Positions 11,458-23,174 of a stretch of 64,000 nucleotides of DNA are shown here, piece after piece. Made by a program: the position numbers and the translations under genes. Where the stretch lies: assembly GCA_028751875.1 (NCBI GenBank), contig CM054155.1, forward strand, positions 1,208,306 through 1,272,305, read 5' to 3'. The notes under the pieces are model-generated. The model was not told the origin of the DNA and did not search any database. It saw only the letters and a program-made list of their open reading frames with translations. This DNA comes from Rapana venosa (taxonomy: Eukaryota > Mollusca > Gastropoda > Neogastropoda > Muricidae). Position 1 is the stretch's first letter. Each line of letters starts with the position of its first letter.

Positions 11458-11786
11458 AGGATTGACATGCTAACACATTAATAATGTATCTGCGTGCTTG
11501 TGTGTGTCTGTGGATAAACACACGAAGGATGTCGTGTGTGTGTGTGTGTGTGTGTTGGGGAGAGAGATAGGGTCATGTTCTAGATTTTTTGTGTGGTGAG
11601 GGGGGGGGGGGGGGCGCTCTTTATTGCAGTGTTGCTTTCTATTCTTTTTTCGCTGTCATGTAACTGACAGAGGAGATATCTGCGTGCTTGTGTGTGTGTG
11701 TGTGTGTCATGGGGGTACCCTGCCCTCAGCGTTTTCGATTGATGGTTTTTTCATTTGGTTTGATTTTTTAATTTTGTTTTTTGGGT

Positions 11787-11789
<3 letters not shown>

Positions 11790-11839
<50 letters not shown>
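11790..11839. repeat. (TA)n microsatellite joined to a LINE 3' end
   Basis: Perfect TA run of about 50 bases that directly abuts the end of the LINE fragment at 11840. Confidence 0.97.
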
Positions 11840-11841
<2 letters not shown>

Positions 11842-12080
11842 GTCCCGTAGTCTGACGACCGTGGGGGCACCCTCAAAGACTCAACAACCAGTTCCATCCA
11901 TTCCTCTCTCTGTTCTGCCTTTCTCAGGGTTTTGTTGAGTTCTAGGCCTGTCCATTCGCTGATGTTATCCTCCCAGCTCTTCCTTGGTCTGCCTCTTCTT
12001 CTTCCTCCTTGGACAGTGCCTTGTAAAACTGTCTTTGCCAGTCCTTTGGATCTTGTGACATGCCCATACCATGTATGCAC
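11840..12080 (-). mobile_element. LINE reverse-transcriptase C-terminal fragment
   Basis: The minus-strand frame reads WYGHVTRSKGLAKTVLQGTV, GGRRRGRPRKSWEDNISEWT and further residues. This is the typical carboxy-terminal 'RWFGHV...G.RRRGRP...W.D...W' segment of many animal non-LTR elements. There is no upstream polymerase domain, so it is a dead 5'-truncated copy. Confidence 0.85.
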
Positions 12081-12131
12081 GCACTGACCTGCTTCACTGG
12101 TGCACGCAGGTTCGCCCAGGTGCATGCAATC

Positions 12132-12183
12132 TCGCGCGCGCAAACACACACACACACACGCGCGCGCGCGCGTGCGCGCACGC
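12132..12183. repeat. alternating CG/CA tract, Z-DNA candidate
   Basis: Runs of CG, then CA, then CG again give about 50 bases of almost strictly alternating purine and pyrimidine. That composition favours left-handed DNA under supercoiling. Confidence 0.8.
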
Positions 12184-12379
12184 TTCGGATCACTAGCACA
12201 GACTGTGGCAGTGGTGGCACGCGAATGGGCCATCATGTTGCCTTTCAGAAAAACCGTGAAATCTGACAATGCCTTCCAGCACAATGGAGGACTTGTGCAT
12301 GCATGGCGTCTGTGTTTATCTCCCACCTTGGTGGTCAGGAGTCTCCTTCCACAGATTACTCGTGGACTTTAGCATTATT

Positions 12380-12720
12380 TTGGTAGTGGTGGTGGTGGTA
12401 GGCCTAGTAGTAGTATAGGTAGCAATAGTAGTGGTCATAGTAGGGGCAATAGTCGCAGCAGTATCAAGAGTAGTAGTACTAGCAGTAGTAGTGCTTTGAT
12501 TTCTTTTTGCAAGATATAGCACTATATAAATTCCATTTAGTAGTAGTAGTAGTAGTAATAATAGTACTAGGAGTGATGGTAGTAGTAGTGGTGGTGGTGG
12601 TGGTTGTGCTTGTACTAGCAGTAGCAGTGGAAGAAGAAGTAGTAGCAGTCCTGTTATTGTATTGTGTTGTAGTGTAGTGTAGTGTAGTGTGTTGCATTGC
12701 ATTGCATTGCATTGCATTGC
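12380..12720. repeat. degenerate (TAG)n/(TGG)n and (ATTGC)n repeats
   Basis: Trinucleotide-rich stretch with many TAG, GTA and TGG units, ending in a TGTAG run and then a pure ATTGC pentanucleotide at about 12692-12721. A 'tatagcactatataaattcc' motif at about 12516-12537 is the conserved 3' tail seen on other elements here. Confidence 0.85.
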
Positions 12721-13189
12721 AGCCCGCTACTGCAGCCAGGGCAGACTTCTCGGCGTGGATGTCTGGCGCCTGTCCTCTTTGCAGAGCGTGCCCACACTGC
12801 CCGTATTTTCAAAGAGAATGTGAACGTCTCGCTGCCTTGGGGTCATGTATGTGCCCTATACATGTGTGATGCAAAACGGGACGTGGAGCAGCCAGAGGGT
12901 CACTCACAGTCCGCGTTGTGGGCCACAGCATTGCTGGATGGCTGCAGTCTACAAAGCGTGTTCAATGATGTTGAGTCGTCCACTGATTGCTGTAGCTTCC
13001 AGACATTGTTTCAGGACTCCAGGGTCCTCCTCTGATGATGAGTAGGCTTCACAACTTTGTTGCTTTGTGCCTTCCTGGCTTACAGCTCCTGTGTTCACCA
13101 ATGATCAGATTTGTGTATACATGCGACCATTTTTAACCACTATGAAGGTAGCCACATTCTGACTTCGGGGATGGTGTCTAATCACGACT
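12721..13189. other. no gene assigned
   Basis: Plus-strand frames stay open for 60-110 codons from about 12690 to 13045, but the sequences suggest no family and no paired splice sites convince me. Confidence 0.35.
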
Positions 13190-13466
13190 TCGCATGTGTT
13201 TGTAAAAGATAAAAAGATTGTCATCCGTTTCAACCGGCACACGAAAAGTGGAACGGGTTTTAGCGTGTGTGCAAGATGTTCTGTGTGCATTCGCACCTGG
13301 GGTCTTAGTTTAGAGTCTCATCCGAAGGACTGACGGGGGAGTGGAGTTGGTGCTGATGCTAACTCCAGGGGAACAGTTCCTTTAGCGGTGCCTGGGTGGT
13401 GCCGGCCCAGGCAGTCAGGTGACGAGTGAAACCCTCTGACCACTACTGCCTAGGCTGTCCCGCCCC
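13190..13466 (-). mobile_element. SINE family A, nearly complete
   Basis: Reverse-orientation match with 'gaacgggttttagcgtgtgt', 'gcaagatgttctgtgtgcat', 'gagtctcatccgaaggac', then an A-box-like 'agcctaggcagtagtggtca' on the minus strand near 13440-13460. The B box is degraded. Confidence 0.8.
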
Positions 13467-14062
13467 AGTAACCACTTCAGATTGGACAGATTTGTCCTAG
13501 CTACTCACATGTACAGGGGCTGAAACAACCCCAGTCCTTCAAGTTCATCGGGTAGGGTTTATCGTCAGTGGAGTGTAAAGGCAGTTAGCTGCCTCTTCTT
13601 CTGTGACGTTTCTGTCCTGCTGCTTCCAGGCCGCTCATTCCCATCTCTTCTCCAGCCCTACCCAGGCATGCCATGATTAGCGTAGCATTAGGGTCAGGAG
13701 TCACCATAGAGCTTATCGGTGTTAGGCCGCCGTAGGGTCACCAACCAGAGGGGCCTTTGCACTGCTGCCGGGTCACTTTGGTGGTGTTCAGTGGTGCTTG
13801 GTCTAAACGAACATAGGCAGAAGTCCACCTCCTTACTAGCCCCTTCTGAGGACAATGGTGGCTATGTCGCGGAAGCAGACTGTGTGAGACACCCATACAG
13901 AGGGGCGACAATCGCTGTGTCCCTCCAACTCTCTTCTCCCGTGAGCCTCCATCCCATGATCATTCTAGCCTGGTAGGGATGGACACGGAATCGCTGCAGG
14001 CACGGAAGTGTATGGCACACCGAAACTGAGGTCACCATGAGATCTTGCCAACCATGCCAACA
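13467..14062. other. no gene; unassigned, possibly dispersed-repeat DNA
   Basis: The 13719-13976 plus frame is open for 85 codons but has no recognisable domain. No tandem repeat or clear element boundary is visible. Confidence 0.35.
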
Positions 14063-14200
14063 GTGGATCCCTGGTCTAGAGGTAACGCGTCTGTCTAGAA
14101 AGCGAAAAGTCCGGGTTGGAAGTGTGCGGTGGTTCGAATCCTGTTTGGTCCCAAAACTTTTCCCCCATCCATTAGACCATGAGTGGTGGTCTGGGCGTTA

Positions 14201-14231
<31 letters not shown>

Positions 14232-14440
14232 CGTATGTTATACAAAATTATTCAGCGCACGAAAAAGAACCAACGGTAACACGATAGCTGTCCCTGGCAA
14301 AATTCTTTTAAAAAAAGCCACTCTGATATGGAAACAAATGCAGATGCAGACCAAAAAAAAAGAAAGAAAAGGGTAGCGCTGCTCTTGTGGCGACGCGCTC
14401 TCCCCGGGGAGAGCAGCCCGAATTTCACGCAGAGAAATCT
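14063..14440 (+). mobile_element. SINE family B, full length
   Basis: A second tRNA-derived SINE. A box region 'tggtctagaggtaacgcgtc', B box 'gtggttcgaatcctg', and a body containing 'cattagaccatgagtggtgg', 'gatgagacgataaaccgagg' and 'tctccccggggagagcagcc'. The same element lies in reverse at 35938-36297 and as a partial copy at 47365-47745. Confidence 0.88.
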
Positions 14441-14919
14441 GCATAGGATTTCAGCATTTGTCAATGCCCCAATGTAAGCACATTCACTCACAACAAGCCA
14501 GTCTGCCTCACCAGTAGACGTCAGCATGTCACTTGACTGTGTCAGGATCACACCTGCACGTTCAGCCCTGAGGGGCTTAGAAGGTAAAGTCCTATTAGTT
14601 TTGAGTTGCATCAAAAGGGTACTTGAGAAAAACACCTGGAGCAGTGTAGATGTCATCTGGATGGTGGCCTCACGGCAGCATATCAGTGAAAATGCCACTG
14701 AGGGCTCCCTGAACTCTCCCTGAACTGCTTGACTGGTTCAGAAGTCACTGGCTTACTGCACTGACATTTTCAGACTGTACGTACATCTTAAGTAAGCTGA
14801 ACTTGGTGGAGTCCATTTCTCTCAAGACTGCATGCTGGGTGTGTTCATGTCATACATGCAATTGCCGGCTTACTATGAAAGATGATTGGGTTTTCCATGA
14901 TGCACACGGTCACCCTCGG

Positions 14920-15000
14920 CGCTTCAGTTTATTGTCTCATCCCAAGGGCTTTGAGGAGCCAATTCAAAGCCTGTGTTAACTTCAGGGGAAACAACCCTGC
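14920..15000 (-). mobile_element. SINE family A fragment
   Basis: Short reverse fragment covering the 'cagtttattgtctcatccca' and 'ttaacttcaggggaaa' segments. Confidence 0.6.
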
Positions 15001-15600
15001 CAGACACCTCAGCAGAGATGGAAGCATGGCCTGAACTGCTGTCACATCATGGATTCACACTCCAACCTCTGCCCATCCTGTCTGCCATGTCACATAATAA
15101 GAGAACAACAAATATCCATATCAGTTATCACAATATTGTTTAATTATATCCCAGCTGACTGCAGGGGCTACACCAGAGCTGTGACTACAACAATGAAAAA
15201 ATAATCATTATCAGTGTGGAATCCAGACACCAGCAACAGATAAATCCTGTATGTACAATGTAACAGACAGTCCAGCTGCAGAGTAATCCATCACGACATC
15301 AGTGAATCCGGGTGACATTGCGAAGGGGTGGTGGTGGGGACAATCCTCTGAAACAGCCTGTCGTCAATCCAAGGACATGCTGCTATAGAATTGTGTGTCC
15401 TCAGACAGTTGTGTTTATCTTGAACGGACCAAAGACAAACCTGCATAATGGAAACAAACAATCTAGCAATGGCCTCTATTATTATTATTATTATTATTTT
15501 TTATGTTCCTTGGCTAGAGCTCCGAGGTTCACCAGTGGAGAGACGTGCTTATCCACCCTTGCCCATGATTAAGGTAGCTGAATGCCAACTTCAGGGTGAT
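15001..15600. other. no gene seen
   Basis: Contains a short (ATT)n at 15479-15497 next to 'gttccttggctagagctccg', wording that also occurs near 63760, so it is probably an old dispersed element. No gene is supported. Confidence 0.35.
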
Positions 15601-15793
15601 GTCTACACCAGACACCAGAGTGCATGTGTTTGTTTAAAACACACAACTGTCACCCATTCCTACAAGCATGAAAAGGCTCTACACCAGACACCAGAGTGCA
15701 TGTGTTTGTTTAAAACACTCCCACACCTGTCACCCATTCCTACAAGCACGAAAAGGCTCTACACCAGACACCAGAGTGCATGTGTTTGTTTAC

Positions 15794-15824
<31 letters not shown>

Positions 15825-16255
15825 ACAACTGTCACCCATTCCTACAAGCATGAAAAGGCTCTACACAAGACACCAGAGTGCATGTGTTTGTTTAACCCCC
15901 CCCCCCCCCCCACACACACACACACACAACTGTCACCCATTCCTACAAGCATGAAAAGGCTCTACACCAGACACCAGTGTGCATGTGTTTGTTTAACCCC
16001 CCCCCCCCCCCACACACACACACACACACACACACAACTGTCACCCATTCCTACAAGCATGAAAAGGCTCTACACCAGACACCAGTGTGCATGTGTTTGT
16101 TTAACCCCCCCCCCCCCCCACACACACACACACACCACACAACTGTCACCCATTCCTACAAGCATGAAAAGGCTCTACACCAGACACCAGAGTGCATGTG
16201 TTTGTTTAAAACACACAACTGTCACCCATTCCTACAAGCATGAAAAGGCTCACTC
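15601..16255. repeat. minisatellite whose units carry poly-C plus (CA)n
   Basis: Seven to eight copies of a unit with 'aactgtcacccattcctaca', 'agcatgaaaaggctctacac' and 'cagagtgcatgtgtttgttt'. Four central units end in a C13-C18 run and a (CA)n run. The first two and last units lack the C run. Confidence 0.95.
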
Positions 16256-16314
16256 TTCCAACTAGCAGAATGAGTTTTAACATGTTCACAAGGTGTTCTG
16301 TATAATTATGTTTG

Positions 16315-16410
16315 TACATGGGGCCTCAGTTTATAGTCTCATCTGAAGGAATTTTGGGGAGGGGAGTCAGTACTGATGTTAAGTTCAAGGGGGGAAATCC
16401 CCTTGAACAG
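16315..16410 (-). mobile_element. SINE family A fragment
   Basis: Reverse fragment with 'ggggcctcagtttatagtct', 'catctgaaggaattttgggg' and 'gtcagtactgatgttaa'. Confidence 0.7.
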
Positions 16411-16429
16411 ACGTCAAAGTGGTGGTTAG

Positions 16430-18070
16430 AATCCACACTGTCCAACCGTGAGTTCATGCTGTAACCAGGCTATCCCTCCCCCACAACTTCATGCTGTAAC
16501 CACAAGGCTATCCCTCCCCCACAACCAGGAGTTCATACTGTAACAAGGCTATCCCTCCCCCACAACCAGGAGTTCATACTGTAACAAGGCTATCCCTCCC
16601 CCACAACCATGAGTTCATACTGTAACAAGGCTATCCCTCCCCCACAACCAGGAGTTTATGCTGTAACCACAAGGCTATCCCTCCCCCACAACCATGAGTT
16701 CATGCTGTAACCAGGCTATCCCTCCCCCACAACCAGGAGTTTATGCTGTAACAAGGCTATCCCTCCCCCACAACCAGGAGTTCATGCTGTAACCAGGCTA
16801 TCCCTCCCCCACAACCAGGAGTTCATGCTGTAACAAGGCTATCCCTCCCCCACAACCATGAGTTCGTGCTGTAACCACAAGGCTATCCCTCCCCCACAAC
16901 CATGAGTTCATGCTGTAACCACAAGGCTATCCCTCCCCCACAACCATGAGTTCATGCTGTAACAAGGCTATCCCTCCCCCACAACCATGAGTTCATGCTG
17001 TAACAAGGCTATCCCTCCCCCACAACCATGAGTTCATGCTGTAACAAGGCTATCCCTCCCCCACAACCATGAGTTCATGCTGTAACAAGGCTATCCCTCC
17101 CCCACAACCATGAGTTCATGCTGTAACAAGGCTATCCCTCCCCACAACCATGAGTTCATGCTGTAACAAGGCTATCCCTCCCCCACAACCATGAGTTCAT
17201 GCTGTAACAAGGCTATCCCTCCCCCACAACCATGAGTTCATGCTGTAACAAGGCTATCCCTCCCCCACAACTTCATGCTGTAACCACCAGGCTATCCCTC
17301 CCCCACAACCAGGAGTTCATGCTGTAACAAGGCTATCCCTCCCCCACAACCATGAGTTCATGCTGTAACAAGGCTATCCCTCCCCCACAACCAGGAGTTC
17401 ATGCTGTAACCACCAGGCTATCCCTCCCCCACATCCATGAGTTCATGCTGTAACCAGGCTATCCCTCCCCCACAACCAGGAGTTCATGCTGTAACAAGGC
17501 TATCCCTCCCCCACATCCATGAGTTCATGCTGTAACCAGGCTATCCCTCCCCCACAACTTCATGCTGTAACCACAAGGCTATCCCTCCCCCACATCCATG
17601 AGTTCATGCTGTAACCAGGCTATCCCTCCCCCACAACCATGAGTTCATGCTGTAACCACAAGGCTATCCCTCCCCCACAACCACGAGTTCATGCTGTAAC
17701 CACAAGGCTATCCCTCCCCCACAACCAGGAGTTCATGCTGTAACCACAAGGCTATCCCTCCCCCACAACCATGAGTTCATGCTGTAACCAGGCTATCCCT
17801 CCCCCACAACCAGGAGTTCATGCTGTAACAAGGCTATCCCTCCCCCACAACCAGGAGTTCATGCTGTAACCAGGCTATCCCTCCCCCACAACCAGGAGTT
17901 CATGCTGTAACCACAAGGCTATCCCTCCCCCACAACCATGAGTTCATGCTGTAACCAGGCTATCCCTCCCCCACAACCATGAGTTCATGCTGTAACCAGG
18001 CTATCCCTCCCCCACAACCATGAGTTCATGCTGTAACCAGGCTATCCCTCCCCCACAACCAGGAGTTCAT
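16430..18070. repeat. 1.6-kb minisatellite, 38-45 bp unit
   Basis: About 40 copies of 'ggctatccctcccccacaac' plus 'cat/agg gagttcatgctgtaac' with a variable 'ca', 'caca' or 'caaca' linker that sets the unit length. The array is very homogeneous and contains no ORF. Confidence 0.97.
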
Positions 18071-18290
18071 GCTCTATGCTACAGCTTAGAGAACTTTTAT
18101 CCCAGGGGTCCATGAAGTCATGGGTTTAAATCTCAGTAACGACATCTGCTGAACTAAGGGTGTGGATTTCAACACTATTCTGGGTCAATTTAAAAGTGCA
18201 GACCTGCCAAAGCCTTAATTCCTTCCGTGTATACGTGCGTGAATGCAGAAGATCAAATATTCGCATTAAAGATCTCGTAACTGATGTCAG
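18071..18290 (+). mobile_element. SINE family C
   Basis: tRNA-like head ('gctacagcttagagaac' and 'tcatgggtttaaatctcagt') and a body with 'tctgggtcaatttaaaagtg' and 'cagacctgccaaagccttaa'. The reverse copy at 31161-31370 shares these blocks. Confidence 0.7.
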
Positions 18291-18492
18291 TGTTTGGTCG
18301 ATTGCAGAAACACAAACCAACCCAGCATGCAGCCTGTGCCTGGAGAGGGATGAGCTCCACCGGGTTAAACTTTGTTAAGAGACACAGCCTGAAAACTTCA
18401 GTGTAGTGCCAATGACTTCTTCAGGAGTTATGGAAGAGCAGAAAAAGAAGGCATAATACATGTAAAATACAAAAGAAATCATATAACATATA

Positions 18493-18530
<38 letters not shown>

Positions 18531-18880
18531 TTATATTATATATATAAACAAACAAAGTTTACAGAGCAAATAAAGTAATCATGTGCAATTCAAATATATA
18601 ATTTTTAAAAAAATCATGTGTTTATGCTTTCATTGTGAACAGACATAATATTCGCATGTAAAGAAAAACATAAAAATGACTACATGGCTAACAATGTAAC
18701 CAAACATATTAGGCCCAAACCAAACCTCAGTATAATTTTAAAACCTAATATCATTATGCTTTCATTGTAAACACACACAAAGTACACAAGGAAAGCTCTA
18801 CACAAAAATGAAATGAGTACATAGCAAACAAAGATCTCCAGCTCTGAAACCATGTCACAGCATCAGTCTCCTACTGACCA
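18291..18880. other. AT-rich DNA without a gene
   Basis: Holds an (AT)n run at about 18498-18545 and many A-rich stretches. No ORF or element can be supported. Confidence 0.45.
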
Positions 18881-18884
18881 GACC

Positions 18885-19143
18885 TGGCAGGAGAATGCTT
18901 CCACAGAGTACATGCATATGACGTCAGGAGAATGCTTCCACAGAATACATTCATATGATGTCAGGAGAATGCTTCCACAGAATACATTCATATGACGTCA
19001 GGAGAATGCTTCCACAGAGTACATGCATAGGACGTCAGGAGAATGCTTCCACAGAGTACATTCATATGACGTCAGGAGAATGCTTCCACAGAATACATTC
19101 ATATGACGTCAGGAGAATGCTTCCACAGAATACATTCATATGA
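18885..19143. repeat. 37-bp minisatellite carrying CRE-like TGACGTCA sites
   Basis: Seven copies of 'gtcaggagaatgcttccaca' plus 'ga(a/g)tacat(t/g)catatgac'. The unit junction makes the CREB/ATF palindrome TGACGTCA, perfect at 18919-18926, 18993-19000, 19067-19074 and 19104-19111. One-base variants lie at the 37-bp positions 18956 and 19030. Confidence 0.95.
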
Positions 19144-19441
19144 CCAGATCAGCAGACATGTGCTTTTATGAGGACAGTTAAGGCATACCAAAAATGGATT
19201 TGAGATGATGAGAGTGACAGAAAATGAAATATTAAGCACAAAATTTCTAGAGGGTGATTGTAGTTATACTATAAAAAGCGCTTGGCATTTCCATGAAGAC
19301 GAACTGAAAATAAAAAAAAATCTCATGTGTGCGTAGTTCCATACTATAATATATAATATTGTAAACAATTTTGAACACAAAATACTCAGCAAAGAAAACA
19401 GATATATAGGGAGGGACAGGGAGAGAGAGAGAGGAGGGGAT

Positions 19442-19466
19442 GGGGGGGGGGGGGGGGGGGGGGGGG
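19442..19466. repeat. G25 homopolymer
   Basis: 25 consecutive G. Runs this long are often misassembled or variable. Confidence 0.95.
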
Positions 19467-19534
19467 CTCAACAGATCCACATCAACAGATGACAATAAGT
19501 TGATCTGATCATGCACACACACAGACACAGACAC

Positions 19535-19755
19535 TTTTTAACATTTTGTTCTTTTATTTCGAGGACAATGGAATAATCACTAACATGCTTTTATACATCT
19601 TGTCCCCGTGTATTATGCAGTTTTGTAAAGTCTGTCATCCATTCCCACTGGCACACAACAGCCTGCTCTTCTGAAAAGCAAAACGGGCTTTAACATGTAC
19701 GTAATATATTCTGCATGCATTCACACACGGGACCTCGGTTTATAGTCTCATCCTC
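19535..19755 (-). mobile_element. SINE family A, 3' part
   Basis: Reverse match: 'ttcttttatttcgaggacaa', 'tcatccattcccactggcac', 'gggacctcggtttatagtct'. It lacks the tRNA-like head. Confidence 0.88.
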
Positions 19756-19779
19756 ACATGTACACTGTCCATGTGTCTA

Positions 19780-19873
19780 CTCACTCACTCACTCAACTCA
19801 CTCAACTTACTCACTCACTCAACTCACTCAACTCACTCACTCACTCACTCAACTCACTCACTCACTCACTCAG
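19780..19873. repeat. (ACTC)n/(AACTC)n microsatellite
   Basis: Mixed tetra- and pentanucleotide run of ACTC with CAACTCACTC variants. Confidence 0.95.
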
Positions 19874-20219
19874 CACAACACCATCCAGTCACTCAGTGTT
19901 TTTCTCTGATTTCCCTGCGCTGTCTTCTGCATGTGCAGCTTCAATTCACATCCAGCCATGAACAAGTTCTGAACTGTCATTTTTCATGGCAGTAATAAAA
20001 AAAGTGCAAAACTTGTCTGCCACTTTAGGAAAATAAAATATGCATCAAACTCTTTGCATTGTTAGTGTAAAGCAACACAATCAGAGTGAAACAGATTGTG
20101 GCTTTAAATCAAAATAGCTTTTTCCTACAGGTGGATCTTGGTCAGTCTTCAGTTAGAAGACATTTGGACTGTACGCCTTGTCTTGTGATTAAAACTTTTG
20201 TATCTTTAGCACAAAGTAC

Positions 20220-20490
20220 AAAGCTGGAATTGATACATCTAGAAGGCTGTTTTCTACATGCTGAATCGATACATCTAGAACACAAACGTTGAACTATTTT
20301 CTACATGCTGTATTGATATATCTAGAACACAAATGTTGAACTATTTTCTACATGCTGCATTGATACATCTAGAACACAAATGTTGAACTATTTTCTACAT
20401 GCTGTATTGATACATCTAGAAAACAAATGTTGAACTATTTTCTACATGCTGTATTGATACATCTAGAACACAAATGTTGAACTATTTTCT
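20220..20490. repeat. minisatellite, about 47-bp unit
   Basis: Five to six copies of 'attgatacatctagaacaca' plus 'aatgttgaactattttctac' and 'atgctgt'. Confidence 0.94.
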
Positions 20491-20591
20491 GCATTCTTGT
20501 TCTGAAAACCTGCCCAGAGTGAACTTTTTTGCTGCCAAAATGTGAGTAGTGATATAAGCCTGTAGAAAGTCAGCCTGCAACTCTTGCATAT

Positions 20592-20620
20592 CCCCCCCCC
20601 CCCCCCCCCCCCCCCCCCCC
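20592..20620. repeat. C29 homopolymer followed by (CA)n
   Basis: 29 consecutive C then five CA units. The same C-run plus CA structure occurs in the array at 15601-16255. Confidence 0.95.
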
Positions 20621-20960
20621 ACACACACACCTTTAGATCAGGTAGAAAATGAAACTAACCAGGTCATTAATCAATCAGAATAAATAGCTTTTACTGAACA
20701 AAGGTGTTGAGAATACATGTATGTATACATGATCACATATGTATTAATATACATTTAAAAAAAAGAGCAATGTTATGTGCAATTAAATAAAAACAGCTTC
20801 AAATATCAGTAATACACAGCAATAACAGACAACACAAGCTCCAAAAATCACCTTGAAAACCAAAACCACTGTGAAAACATGGTATTTCTCATGGAAAGAG
20901 TATAACTTAGTAATTCCTGAAAAATCAGCTGCAATAGATAACCTTCTTCTTCCTTTTTTG

Positions 20961-21296
20961 TCATGTTTCTCTCAGGGGAGGTTTAACATTGATGAGCCTT
21001 CTCCATCTCTCTCTGTTTTGAGCTTCCTCCTTATTTATGCCCCTTTCTCTAAGATCATCTGCAATACAGGTAGCCCAGGTCTTGCTAGGTCTTCCCTTTG
21101 GTCTCTTTCCATCCACTACGAAGTTCATTGCTCTTTTTATGATGTGGTGGTCTGCTCTCCATTGAACATGCCCAAACCAGCGCAGTCTATTGCTACTAGC
21201 TACAGACTTCAGATCATCAACTTTGCACATTCTCCATAGTTCTTCATTCGTGATCCTGTCTTCCCATTTGATCTTTAGATAGATAACCTGTAAAAC
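20961..21296 (-). mobile_element. LINE reverse-transcriptase C-terminal fragment
   Basis: The minus-strand frame contains KWEDRITNEELWRMCKV, NRLRWFGHVQWRADHH, GRPSKTWATCIADDLRERG and NRERWRRLI. This is the conserved tail of a non-LTR retrotransposon polyprotein. It differs in sequence from the fragment at 11840-12080, so it belongs to another lineage. The frame is intact over about 100 codons, but there is no polymerase core. Confidence 0.85.
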
Positions 21297-21371
21297 AAAT
21301 AATGCTGAATGGTATAAAATAACACAGGAGCATGTGGGGAAGAATTTGGACTTGTTTTTGGCATTCAAAAA

Positions 21372-21475
21372 GGCATTTAGGCTTTTAAGCATTTGAAGCA
21401 ACATTTTGGCTCTTAAGCATTTGAAGCAACATTTTGGCTTTTAAGCATTTGAAGCAGCATTTTGGCTTTTCAAGG
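21372..21475. repeat. 28-bp minisatellite
   Basis: Three to four copies of 'ttaagcatttgaagcaacat' plus 'tttggct'. Confidence 0.88.
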
Positions 21476-23174
21476 GTGGGGACAACGTTTTGGGCTTGAA
21501 GTTCACAGCACATCACGGCCTCATGGACCCATTTTTCCCAGTAAAAACGAACAAAGGTCTTAGATTACATCAGAATAATTTGGAGAACTTTATTTATGTC
21601 TCAAACTCAACACGATACATAATTTCTGCTCAGAATGGTTAAGAAAAAATAGTTACATAGACACCACCCAAATTCCTGCTCACGGGTCTGACAGAGTTCC
21701 CTCCTGCTTTGTGCAGGTCTACAGCATGGGTCAAGACGACTTGCCCACACTTTGCAAAAAACCAAAACAAAAGGTCCCGAAGACATATATATTTTTGAAG
21801 CATTATTTTCAGTTTAATATGCAAAAATGATAGATCTAGCCTGGAGAACAAGTCAGATCATTACATGTTTGATTGAAAATTAAAGATATTATTTTTCTTT
21901 AATACTTTTGTATTAGGAAAGCAGATACAATTTACAGAGTGAGGAACAGTTGAAAGTTTTACATTCTTGGCATGAGTTCTGATTCCAGAGAGATCGGTCA
22001 ATATTTTGGCTTCCAATCAGTTTGACCAAATATCTTGTTATTTTGGCAACATTGTAATGTAAGAACTGGATCTGATTTACCTCAGAGTAACTCTTGAAGC
22101 TACACTGCCAATATAATTATTCTGTGCAAGAAACAACGGCAAAGACATGAAGAATCATAACACACAAAAATCATCAAATGTCCTGCCTTATAGTATACTA
22201 TAAAAGTCAGCATGCGTATACATGTGCATAATAAAGATGACATGGGTATTTGTTTACATAATCTTACAGATCTGCTTAGATACAAGTCAAACCAAATGAC
22301 ATTCTTTCCTTGGTCAAGCAGTCAGTTCTGTGCTCACCTGCTCACCAAGAATAGATTGTAGCTGTAATGGAAAAGTGTGCACCCCCCCCAACACACACAC
22401 ACACGGCAAAATACAAAGATACATAATCAAGAACTATTCCACCAGTCCCTGCATCTCCTAAGATTTGATCAAAGTCAAGCCAGGGAGTACACCAGTTTAG
22501 AGGTCAGTGCAATGTGCTGCAAATGTGACAAAATGGCCAATTCACTGGGAAACATCAGACAGACATTTTTGATTGCTTGTGATCCAAAGACCCACAATAA
22601 AACAGATTTATAATCATATATCCAAGAAACACTGCATGTTCACTCATCACCTCAATTATCAAAACTGTGATTCCCAAAGTTGTCATTTAGTTGATCATAT
22701 TCCCTGGTCAAGTATATATCTTAACAAAAAAAGGAATTTGTGATCTATTGCCCTATATGATATCCTTGTTTTAGAATTGGAACTGTTGATGTGTAGGACA
22801 AGGTATTGCACTGTTGTTTCCCTAACATACCCCCCCGCCCCCCCACCCCAGGAGAAAATTTAGTTATTCAGGCTTGTTCTATCCTGGGGAAGGTATGTTC
22901 AAGATTACAGGGCACTGACACTTTTTCCCTGTTTGTGTGTCTCTTAACACACACATGAATAAAACACTGTATGATTTATACAGCGCAAAAAAGGCCTCCA
23001 CACCCCTAGGCATGATCACAGTGCTGGGAGAAGGATGGGGGGGAAGGGGAAGAGAATGCAGTAAAATCACAGCAGACCCAAAGCGACCCAAAGCAAAGTT
23101 CTCCCGTATCATCATCTGAGTATCAACCACCACCCCATAATTACACGCTGCCAGAGGCTCGGTCACTCACAGCC
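21476..23174. other. repeat-poor DNA downstream of SMCO4, possibly its 3' UTR
   Basis: No ORF of interest. Because SMCO4 is on the minus strand, its 3' untranslated region must start at 23174 and run leftwards. A minus-strand AATAAA (tttatt on the printed strand) occurs at about 21590, but I cannot tell whether it is used. Confidence 0.35.

Noticed and set aside
16430..18070. CRISPR-like look of regularly repeated 38-45 bp units
   Set aside because: There are no unique spacers; the whole unit is repeated, and the DNA is eukaryotic. The same applies to the other arrays.
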